In this document: piece by piece, positions 8,853 through 15,532 of the stretch
Numbering within the stretch: the first letter of the stretch is position 1
How the letters are laid out: every line of letters begins with the position of its first letter
Assembly: GCF_012275575.1 (NCBI RefSeq)
Contig: NZ_NPIH01000107.1
Location: 1 to 32,457 of the forward strand
DNA: 32,457 bases
Reading direction: 5' to 3'
DNA from: Paraburkholderia sp. SG-MS1
Lineage (GTDB): Bacteria > Pseudomonadota > Gammaproteobacteria > Burkholderiales > Burkholderiaceae
Made by a program: the position numbers and the translations under genes
Notes under the pieces: generated by a model
What the model was told of the DNA's origin: nothing
Seen by the model: the letters and a program-made list of their open reading frames with translations, nothing else
Databases searched by the model: none

Positions 8853-10289
8853 TCACCACGTCTCGCGCATCACCATCAGACGCATCTCCGTCATATCTTC
8901 AATCGCGTAGCGCACGCCTTCGCGCCCCAGCCCCGAATCCTTCACGCCGCCATACGGCATGTTGTCGACCCGGAACGACGGCACGTCGTTGATCACCACG
9001 CCGCCCACTTCGAGCGCGTCCCACGCGCGATGCGCATGCGCCAGCGAATCGGTGAACACGCCCGCTTGCAGACCGAAGTCGCTATCGTTGACCGTCGCGA
9101 GCGCGGCCTCGAAATCGTCGAAGCGCTCCAGGATCGCGACCGGCCCGAAGGCTTCCTTGCGATAAAGGTCGGTATCGCGCTTCACGCCTTCGAGCAGCGT
9201 GGCCTCGAACATCGCGCCGTCGACCTTGCCGCCCGCGACGATTGTCGCGCCCGCCTGCACCGCGCCGTCCATCCAGCCGGCGAGGCGTTTGGACTCCGAT
9301 TCGGAGATCATCGGCCCGACGAAGGTCTTTTCGTCTTTCGGATCGCCCATCACCAGAGACCTCGTTTTCGCGATCAACTTCTCGCGCAGCGCGTCGTACA
9401 CCTTCGCGTGCACCAGAATCCGCTGCACGCCGATGCAGCTTTGCCCCGACTGATAGAACGCGCCGAACGCGAGCCGCTCGACCACGTAGTCGAGCTTGCC
9501 GCCCTGATCGCCGTCGACGATCGCGGACGCGTTGCCGCCCAACTCCAGAATCACTTTCTTCTTGCCGGCCTTCGCCTTCAGATCCCACCCCACCGCCGGC
9601 GAACCGGTAAACGAGAGCAGCTTGAAACGCTCGTCGGTAGTGAACAGATCGGCGCCATCGCGATGCGCGGGAAGGATCGAGAACGCGCCTTTGGGCAGAT
9701 CGGTTTCCGCGAGAATCTCGCCCATGATCAGCGCGCCGACCGGTGTGCGGCTCGCCGGCTTCAGCACGAACGGCACGCCCGCGGCAATTGCCGGCGCGAC
9801 TTTGTGCGCGGTCAGGTTCAACGGGAAATTGAACGGCGAGATGAACGAGCACGGCCCGATCGGCACGCGCTTCACGTAGCCGTGATAGCCCTTCGCGCGC
9901 GGTGAAATCTCCAGATTGACGATCTCGCCGTCGATCCGCACGCTCTCCTCGGCAGCCACCTTGAACGTGTCGATCAGGCGCGTGACCTCGCCTTTCGAAT
10001 CGTTGATCGGCTTGCCCGCCTCGATGCACAGCGCGAGCGCCAGTTCGTCATAACGTTCGCGAAAGCGCGTCACGCAGTGTTCCAGCACCGCCTGACGCTT
10101 GAACGGCGGGAACGCGCGCATGGCGGGCATCGCGTCGACGGCGTGGCCGATCGCCTTGTCGATCGCTGCCGCGTCGGCCATCGCGACGCGGGTCGCCACT
10201 TCGCCGCTAAATTTGTCGGTGACTTCGAGATCGGTGTTGGCCGCCACTGCCTTGTTGGCGAGGTAGTACGGGTAAGTCTTCTTCAACAT
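8853..10289 (-). CDS. NAD(P)-dependent aldehyde dehydrogenase
   Basis: This 478-residue member of the aldehyde dehydrogenase superfamily oxidises an aldehyde to the acid with NAD(P). Key residues are visible: Asn154 in SPFNFPLN (oxyanion hole), LLSFTGS in the cofactor region, Glu249 in LELGGNAS (general base) and the nucleophile Cys285 in SGQSCIGVQR. The C-terminal PYGGVKDSGLGREG motif is intact. It resembles the branch containing non-phosphorylating glyceraldehyde-3-phosphate, lactaldehyde and phosphonoacetaldehyde dehydrogenases, but the substrate cannot be fixed from motifs. AAGGAGA lies eight bases upstream of the ATG at 10289. It follows the ThDP enzyme gene by 117 bp on the same strand, so it may act on that enzyme's product. 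Confidence 0.92.
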   Translation of the reverse strand: MLKKTYPYYLANKAVAANTDLEVTDKFSGEVATRVAMADAAAIDKAIGHAVDAMPAMRAFPPFKRQAVLEHCVTRFRERYDELALALCIEAGKPINDSKGEVTRLIDTFKVAAEESVRIDGEIVNLEISPRAKGYHGYVKRVPIGPCSFISPFNFPLNLTAHKVAPAIAAGVPFVLKPASRTPVGALIMGEILAETDLPKGAFSILPAHRDGADLFTTDERFKLLSFTGSPAVGWDLKAKAGKKKVILELGGNASAIVDGDQGGKLDYVVERLAFGAFYQSGQSCIGVQRILVHAKVYDALREKLIAKTRSLVMGDPKDEKTFVGPMISESESKRLAGWMDGAVQAGATIVAGGKVDGAMFEATLLEGVKRDTDLYRKEAFGPVAILERFDDFEAALATVNDSDFGLQAGVFTDSLAHAHRAWDALEVGGVVINDVPSFRVDNMPYGGVKDSGLGREGVRYAIEDMTEMRLMVMRETW

Positions 10290-10406
10290 GACGCGTTCTC
10301 CTTGATCCGATGCCTGGGAGCAGCAAAAAGCAGCAAGAGCAGTACCAGCAGTAGCGGCGGCGCCGCGCGCGAGCGCCATGCCGCCCGCTTCCGGTTCAGA
10401 CGAAAT

Positions 10407-12059
10407 TCACAGTTGCGCGGACAGCCGCTTGATCTCTCGGTTGAGCACGCGCTCGTTGTCCGAGTAGTCGATCGGCACATCGATCACGTGCACGCCGGGC
10501 GTCGCGAAACATTCGCGCAGCAAAGGCGCGAACTCCGCGGCCGATTCGATCCGATGCCCCTTCGCGCCATAGCTCTGCGCATACGCGACGAAATCGGGAT
10601 TGGCGAGCGTCATGCCGTAGTCGGGGAAGTTCATGTTCTCCTGCTTCCAGCGAATCATCCCGAACGCGTCGTCGCGCAGGATCAGGATCACCAGATCGAG
10701 CTTCAGACGCACCGCCGTTTCCAGTTCCTGCGAATTCATCAGAAAGCCGCCGTCACCGCACACGGCCATGACCTTGCGATCCGGGTGCACGATCCTGGTG
10801 GCGATCGCCGAGGGCAAGCCCGCGCCCATCGACGCGAGCGCGTTGTCGAGCAGCAGCGAATTCGGTTCATGCGCGCGGTAGTAGCGAGCGAACCAGATCT
10901 TGTACATGCCGTTGTCCAGACACACGATGCCGTCCACCGGCGTGGTCTCGTACACGTCGTTGACGATCCGCACCGGATACATCGGAAAGCGGTCGTCGTG
11001 CTGGCCTTTGACCAGATGCGCCTCGAAGTGCTGCTTGATCTCCTTGAAGCGCGTGAAGTCCCAATGCTCCTGACGCTCCTTGAGGCTTTCCTTCAACTGC
11101 CACACCGCATTGGCGATATCGCCGACCACTTCGATCTGCGGGAAATACACGGTATCGACTTCCGCGCCGAGAAAATTGACGTGAATCACCGTCTTCTCGC
11201 CTGCTTCGCCGCTGCGCATGAAGAATGGCGGCTTCTCGATCACGTCGTGGCCCACGTTGATGATGCAGTCCGCGTGCTCGATCGCGCGGTGCACGAAGTC
11301 GCCGTCGGACAGCGTCGCATTGCCGAGCCACATCGGATGCGATTCGTCGATCACGCCCTTGCCCATCTGCGTGGTGAAGAACGGAATGCCGATCTGATCG
11401 ACGAACTCGCGCAGCATCTTCGTGGTGGTCTTGCGGTTGCCGCCCGCGCCGATCATCAGCAACGGATGCTTCGCCCCGATGATCGCCTCGACCGCGCGCG
11501 CCACCGCTTTTTCCTCGGCGACGGGGCGGCGGCTATAGCTCTTCGGAATCGGCTTGCCATCGCCCTCTTCGTGCGCGACGTCTTCGGGCAATTCGAGGTG
11601 AGTGGCGCCAGGCCGCTCTTCCTCGGCCTGCCGGACCGCCTCGCGCACCGCCGCCGGAATGTTGCTGATCGACACGATCTGCCGCGTGTACTTGGTGAGC
11701 GGCTCCATCATCCGCACGACGTCGACGATCTGGAAATGGCCCTGCTTGCTCGATTTGATCGGCTTTTGTCCGGTGACCATCAGCATCGGCATGCCGCCCA
11801 GCTGCGCATACGCCGCGGCGGTCACGAAGTTGGTCGCGCCGGGGCCGAGCGTAGCGAGACATACGCCGGTGCGGCCGGTGAGGCGTCCATAAGTGGCAGC
11901 CATAAAGCCGGCCGCCTGTTCGTGGCGCGTGAGGATCAGACGGATTTTCGAGCGGCGCAGCGATTCGAGCAGATCGAGATTTTCTTCGCCGGGGATGCCG
12001 AACACATACTCGACACCTTCGGCTTCCAGCGATTTGACGAACAGGTCCGATGCTTTCAT
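10407..12059 (-). CDS. Acetolactate synthase large-subunit-like ThDP enzyme
   Basis: This 550-residue thiamine-diphosphate enzyme has the three-domain layout of acetolactate synthase: an N-terminal pyrimidine-binding domain with catalytic Glu47 in RHEQAAGFMA, a central domain, and a C-terminal pyrophosphate-binding domain with GDGGF (435-439). It looks closest to the catabolic AlsS branch (two pyruvate to acetolactate), because no small regulatory subunit gene (ilvH/ilvN type) is adjacent. The second metal-site motif reads RDDAFGM (462-468), where AlsS/BudB proteins as I recall them have DN; the Asp in place of Asn may mean altered metal coordination or a different substrate. Start at 12059 gives MKASDLFVKSLEAEGVEYVFG, a normal N-terminus; the Shine-Dalgarno site is weak. 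The aldehyde dehydrogenase gene follows on the same strand. Confidence 0.88.
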   Translation of the reverse strand: MKASDLFVKSLEAEGVEYVFGIPGEENLDLLESLRRSKIRLILTRHEQAAGFMAATYGRLTGRTGVCLATLGPGATNFVTAAAYAQLGGMPMLMVTGQKPIKSSKQGHFQIVDVVRMMEPLTKYTRQIVSISNIPAAVREAVRQAEEERPGATHLELPEDVAHEEGDGKPIPKSYSRRPVAEEKAVARAVEAIIGAKHPLLMIGAGGNRKTTTKMLREFVDQIGIPFFTTQMGKGVIDESHPMWLGNATLSDGDFVHRAIEHADCIINVGHDVIEKPPFFMRSGEAGEKTVIHVNFLGAEVDTVYFPQIEVVGDIANAVWQLKESLKERQEHWDFTRFKEIKQHFEAHLVKGQHDDRFPMYPVRIVNDVYETTPVDGIVCLDNGMYKIWFARYYRAHEPNSLLLDNALASMGAGLPSAIATRIVHPDRKVMAVCGDGGFLMNSQELETAVRLKLDLVILILRDDAFGMIRWKQENMNFPDYGMTLANPDFVAYAQSYGAKGHRIESAAEFAPLLRECFATPGVHVIDVPIDYSDNERVLNREIKRLSAQL

Positions 12060-12156
12060 TGAGGTCTCGCTTGATGATACGGACGCGGGCCGTGAGCCCC
12101 ACCTCGGGCTCCGGAAACGGACGATCGAAGACGACGACGGCCGCGCGGACAACACG

Positions 12157-12191
12157 CGGCATGGCACGACGGCACGGCGAATGCCATGCCG
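12157..12191. repeat. 10-bp inverted repeat between mliC-like and ThDP-enzyme genes
   Basis: CGGCATGGCA (12157-12166) and TGCCATGCCG (12182-12191) are exact inverted repeats separated by 15 bases. They lie about 100 bp upstream of the ThDP-enzyme ATG and downstream of the mliC-like gene, so they could be an operator or a transcript-end hairpin. A second short inverted repeat, GAGCCC/GGGCTC, lies at 12094-12111. Neither has a T-run. Confidence 0.45.
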
Positions 12192-12310
12192 GACAGCTTA
12201 CTACTCGTACGGAAATGATGCGCGCAGGCGGGGCATGCGGTGCGGCGGGGGTGGCGTGAGCCGGCGGAGGGGAAGCGGCGGCACGCACCCCGAGAGCCGC
12301 CGCATCATGC

Positions 12311-12679
12311 CTAGCGGACGATGGTGACGCAGTCGGAGAGAACCGGCGGCGCACTTTCGCCGTTCATCGCGTCATATAGATCGGCGCGCGGACCCTTGGT
12401 CCACCACGTGTAGCTGCCGGCCTGGTATTTCGCGCCGGACGCCGACATCGTATTGACGAACAGCAGCGGTTTGCCATTCACCGGCACGAGCGCGAAGCTC
12501 TGGCCGTTCGCGGTGTTCCAGTAAGTGACATGCAGAATCTTGCCGGTCGCGCAGGTGTATTTGTGCGTCTGGCGATTTTTGGTCTGAATCTGCGTGACCT
12601 GCAACGGCGCGGCGCATGCATCGCCGTCGAGCGCGGCGAGGCTCGCCGCTGTGATTGCTGCAACCAGCCATGTCTTCAT
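12311..12679 (-). CDS. MliC-family C-type lysozyme inhibitor, periplasmic
   Basis: This 122-residue secreted protein has a short signal peptide (MKTWLVAAITAASLAAL, cleavage probably after ACA). The mature part shows the MliC/PliC pattern: Y-x-C with Cys43, then VTYWN, an SASGAKY box at about 79-85 and WWTKGPRADLY directly after it. The box matches the family motif whose Ser and Lys insert into the lysozyme active site. Cys43 and Cys117 could form the conserved disulphide. No lipobox fits well, so it is more likely soluble periplasmic (PliC-like) than lipid-anchored. GAGG lies upstream of the ATG. It stands between two leftward genes and may share a transcript with the small lipoprotein gene upstream. 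Confidence 0.8.
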   Translation of the reverse strand: MKTWLVAAITAASLAALDGDACAAPLQVTQIQTKNRQTHKYTCATGKILHVTYWNTANGQSFALVPVNGKPLLFVNTMSASGAKYQAGSYTWWTKGPRADLYDAMNGESAPPVLSDCVTIVR

Positions 12680-12797
12680 CGGATGCCTCGCTTGTTGCTG
12701 GTTTGCTACGGCGTTTGATGCGGCGTTGGCAGCGACATACCCAACCGGACGAAACGCGAATGGCACGCCGCCATGGCATGGCGCGATGACCGGACAC

Positions 12798-13010
12798 TCA
12801 AGGATCGATCACCGCCGCGCATGCATCGGTCGGCGCGGCGGCGACGTGCCCGACCAGCGGCACGATCTTCAGACCGGCCGACGCGACCCGGCACGGCGCG
12901 GCCGCGAGGCCACAGCCCGCGAGCCCGGCACAGAGCGCGAGCGCCACACCGAGGGCCCCGAGACGGCAGGTCATGCCGCACTGCGTGATCTTGCGCGAGT
13001 CAGGCGTCAT
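12798..13010 (-). CDS. Small lipoprotein (DUF6726-like)
   Basis: This 70-residue protein has a lipoprotein signal: a hydrophobic run LGALGVALALCAGLAGC ending in lipobox Leu-Ala-Gly-Cys33. The mature part is only about 38 residues (starting CGLAAAPCRVASAG), containing KIVPLVGHVAAAPTDACA. Small Burkholderiaceae proteins with this mature sequence are, as I recall, grouped as DUF6726; the function is unknown. The ATG at 13010 has GAGG five bases upstream. An in-frame ATG at 12974 would give a more usual n-region but has no Shine-Dalgarno site. A 15-bp palindrome lies about 20 bp upstream of the start. Confidence 0.72.
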   Translation of the reverse strand: MTPDSRKITQCGMTCRLGALGVALALCAGLAGCGLAAAPCRVASAGLKIVPLVGHVAAAPTDACAAVIDP

Positions 13011-13028
13011 ACATACCTCGATCCCGAT

Positions 13029-13043
13029 AAGCTCGACGAGCTT
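13029..13043. promoter_or_regulatory. Palindrome upstream of the small lipoprotein gene
   Basis: AAGCTCG-A-CGAGCTT is a perfect 7-bp inverted repeat around a single base. It sits just upstream of the Shine-Dalgarno region of the small lipoprotein gene. The one-base centre cannot form an RNA hairpin with a full stem, so a dimeric protein operator is the more likely role. Confidence 0.4.
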
Positions 13044-13094
13044 CCATCATTCTGTTCTGTTTAGAGCGCCCGGCAAGCGCGGCCGGCGCGTAAA

Positions 13095-13142
13095 TGGTGC
13101 CCTGCGTGGTGCCCTGCGTGGTGCAGTGCGTGGTGCAGTGCG
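13095..13142. repeat. Four tandem 12-bp units
   Basis: Two copies of TGGTGCCCTGCG (13095-13106, 13107-13118) are followed by two copies of TGGTGCAGTGCG (13119-13130, 13131-13142), then degenerate GGTGTCGGG/TGTCGTGCG. The array is in the non-coding gap between the purT stop and the small lipoprotein gene. The unit length is a multiple of three, but I see no protein encoded here. Confidence 0.85.
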
Positions 13143-13214
13143 GGTGTCGGGTGTCGTGCGTCCCGGTTCGCACCTCGACACGCGTGAGCGCATCTTCGCG
13201 CACGGCGCCCGGAC

Positions 13215-14429
13215 TTAATTCGCCGACACCGGCCGCACCGCCGCCGCGGCCTGCTTCGCACGCGAGCGTGCTTCGTCGAGGTTTTCGCCTGTGGCGAGCG
13301 CCACCCCCATGCGGCGCTTGACGAAACTTTCCGGCTTGCCGAACAGGCGCAGGTCCGCATTGGGCACCGCCAACGCCGCCGCGACGCCTTCGAAAGCGAT
13401 ACCGGTCTCGTCCAGCCCGCCATAAATCACTGCCGATGCCCCCGGCGCCCGCAGCGACGTATCCACCGGCAAGCCGAGGATCGCGCGCGCATGCAGCTCG
13501 AACTCGGAGAAGCGTTGCGAGCACAACGTGACGAGCCCCGTATCGTGCGGACGCGGGCTCACTTCCGAGAACCATACGTCATCGCCGCGCACGAAAAGTT
13601 CCACGCCGAAGAGGCCGCGGCCGCCGAGCGCGGCCGTCACCTTGTGCGCCACTTCGCGCGAACGTGCGAGCGCGAGCGGGCTCATCGGCTGCGGTTGCCA
13701 GGATTCGACGTAGTCGCCCGCCACCTGCACATGGCCGATCGGATCGCAGAAATACGTGCTGACTGCACCGCTCGCCGGATCGATCGCGCGCACGGTCAAC
13801 TGCGTGATCTCGTATTCGAAGTCGATAAAGCCTTCGACGATCACGCGGCCGTAATTCACGCGGCCGCCCGCCATCGCGTATTGCCAGGCAGGTTCGACGT
13901 CGGCCTCGCTCCTGAGCACCGACTGCCCCTTGCCCGACGACGACATCACCGGCTTCACGACGCACGGATAGCCGACCTTGGCGATGCCGGCGCGCAGTTC
14001 GTCGAGCGAATCGGCGAACGCGTATGGCGAGGTCGGCAAGCCGAGCTCTTCCGCGGCGAGACGGCGAATGCCTTCGCGATTCATCGTGAGTTGCGTGGCG
14101 CGGGCGGTGGGAATGACTTCGGCGAGACCGTCGGTTTCGATCGCGGCGAGCGCGTCGGTGGCGATCGCCTCGATCTCGGGGACGATCAGGTGCGGGCGCT
14201 CCTGTTCGACCAGCGCGCGCAGCGCGGCGCGGTCGGTCATGTCGATCACGTGCGAGCGATGCGCGACCTGGTGGCCCGGCGCATTCGGGTAACGGTCGAC
14301 GGCGATCACTTCGACACCCAACCGTTGCAGCGCGATGATCACCTCCTTGCCGAGTTCGCCGGCGCCGAGCAGCATGACGCGCGTGGCGGATTCAGAAAGG
14401 GGCGTGCCGATCCGTTGGCCGATCTGCAT
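13215..14429 (-). CDS. purT: Formate-dependent phosphoribosylglycinamide formyltransferase
   Basis: This 404-residue ATP-grasp enzyme performs the third step of purine synthesis: GAR plus formate plus ATP gives FGAR, without a folate donor. The N-terminal [25 protein letters not shown] region is diagnostic for PurT, as is [35 protein letters not shown], the ATP-grasp segment [15 protein letters not shown] (glycine-rich loop), [14 protein letters not shown] and the metal-binding [10 protein letters not shown] follow in order. Length is normal (E. coli 392). GGAG precedes the ATG by six bases. The gene is divergent from the META-domain gene and seems monocistronic. Confidence 0.96.
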   Translation of the reverse strand: MQIGQRIGTPLSESATRVMLLGAGELGKEVIIALQRLGVEVIAVDRYPNAPGHQVAHRSHVIDMTDRAALRALVEQERPHLIVPEIEAIATDALAAIETDGLAEVIPTARATQLTMNREGIRRLAAEELGLPTSPYAFADSLDELRAGIAKVGYPCVVKPVMSSSGKGQSVLRSEADVEPAWQYAMAGGRVNYGRVIVEGFIDFEYEITQLTVRAIDPASGAVSTYFCDPIGHVQVAGDYVESWQPQPMSPLALARSREVAHKVTAALGGRGLFGVELFVRGDDVWFSEVSPRPHDTGLVTLCSQRFSEFELHARAILGLPVDTSLRAPGASAVIYGGLDETGIAFEGVAAALAVPNADLRLFGKPESFVKRRMGVALATGENLDEARSRAKQAAAAVRPVSAN

Positions 14430-14700
14430 GGGGTCTCCAGAAAAAGTCAGGATGAGGGTGGGATTGGTTGGAACACGATGTTAACATGCGGACCCCTGGC
14501 CGCGGCTTGCTCGCGGCGGCCGCATTGTCCTGTCATTGTTCGCGCGCGGAAGGTGCATGAGCGGCGCACGAAAAACGCGGCAATGGCGCGCCCGCGCGCC
14601 GCTACCATCTCATTAAATTTTTCGCACGCCGTTGCGCTCGCGTGCGGCCAGCTTAGTGCGTTACCCTTACGCCTTCGCCAGTTTGAAGAGGAACGACGCC
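14430..14700. other. Divergent promoter region, purT / META lipoprotein
   Basis: This is 271 bp between divergent starts. It contains a perfect 10-bp palindrome ATGTTAACAT (14478-14487), well placed near the purT promoter, and a stem-loop CGCACGC (14623-14629)/GCGTGCG (14640-14646) after an AT-rich ATTAAATTTTT. I could not assign clear -35/-10 pairs. Confidence 0.35.
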
Positions 14701-15240
14701 ATGCTCCAAAGCTCCTCCGCGCGACGTGTTGCGCGCCTCACCCCGTCCGTGCGCGCGGCCATCGCCGCGCTGAGCGTCGCCGCGCTGCTGGGCGCCTGCG
14801 CGATCCCGAAACATCCCGACTCGGCCGCCGCGGCGCCCGACCCCTACAATCCCGCCGCCGTGCAACTGCTCGACGACACGAGCTGGGTGCTGAGCGCCTG
14901 GAAGCAGGCTGACGGCACGGCGCGCGCGATTCCGTCGGCCGACCAGGGCGGACCGATCACGCTCACGCTCTCCACCTCGAAAGGGCAGCGTCACGCGAGC
15001 GGTTTTTCCGGCTGCAATCGCTTCATGGGCACCTACGCGCTGAAGGACGGCAAGCTCAGCTTCGGTCCGCTGGCCGGCACGCGCATGGCGTGCACGTCAC
15101 CGGGCGGCAACATCGAAGGGGCGTTTCTCGACGCGCTGACCCGCATCGAGCGCACCGGCGTGCAGATGCGCGAGCCGCAGCAGATGCAGATGACGCTCGA
15201 TAACGGCGACACGCTGACCTTCGATCGCAGCACCAAATGA
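14701..15240 (+). CDS. META-domain (HslJ-like) lipoprotein
   Basis: This 179-residue envelope protein has an N-terminal lipoprotein signal: an Arg-containing n-region, a hydrophobic run IAALSVAALLGAC, and lipobox Leu-Gly-Ala-Cys33. The C-terminal half is a META domain, seen as DTSWVLSAW, FSGCNRFMGTYAL, LAGTRMACTSP and LDNGDTLTFDR. The NRF segment and the TRMAC segment are the two hallmarks of HslJ-type META domains. E. coli HslJ is linked to heat-shock and novobiocin resistance; no enzymatic role is established. AGAGGA lies eight to ten bases before the ATG. About 290 bp with several hairpins separate it from ftsK. Confidence 0.87.
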   Translation: MLQSSSARRVARLTPSVRAAIAALSVAALLGACAIPKHPDSAAAAPDPYNPAAVQLLDDTSWVLSAWKQADGTARAIPSADQGGPITLTLSTSKGQRHASGFSGCNRFMGTYALKDGKLSFGPLAGTRMACTSPGGNIEGAFLDALTRIERTGVQMREPQQMQMTLDNGDTLTFDRSTK

Positions 15241-15441
15241 AAGGCGCGCCAGGGGGTGCCCAAGCCGGTAGCCGGCTCGCCTGCCCGCGACGTGAAGCAG
15301 TCATACGCGCACGGGCGACTCGACGCACCTTCGAACGCATGCCCGCGCATTCGGGCCGCCTCGCGCAGGGGTGCGCCAGGTGTCGCGCCAGCAGTTGTTT
15401 TTCGCCGATGGCAGGCCGCGCGTCGGTCTGCTCTCCCTTGG

Positions 15442-15483
15442 GACGCAAGCTTACTTGCGTCGGCCTTCGAAGCCTCGGGCTTC
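15442..15483. other. Two tandem stem-loops upstream of ftsK
   Basis: GACGCAAG-CTTA-CTTGCGTC (15442-15461) is a perfect 8-bp stem with a tetraloop. GAAGCC-TCG-GGCTTC (15469-15483) is a 6-bp stem with a triloop. They stand about 50 bp before the ftsK start. A smaller hairpin AGCCGG-TAG-CCGGCT lies at 15263-15277. Without T-runs they could be weak terminators for the META gene or a structured ftsK leader. Confidence 0.5.
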
Positions 15484-15532
15484 GCCGGTTTAAACTCGAC
15501 GGGTTGCGTTTTTGCGCGTCCGTCATTCGTTG

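Noticed and set aside
8598..9905. Rightward frame of 435 codons starting in the rhlE-ALDH gap.
   Set aside because: Most of it is antisense to the aldehyde dehydrogenase and the start region has no coding character.
10077..12062. A 661-codon rightward frame opposite the ThDP enzyme and ALDH genes.
   Set aside because: Same antisense artefact; no conserved motif, signal or ribosome site.
13095..13142. CRISPR-like array.
   Set aside because: Units are 12 bp and directly adjacent with no spacers; no cas genes nearby.
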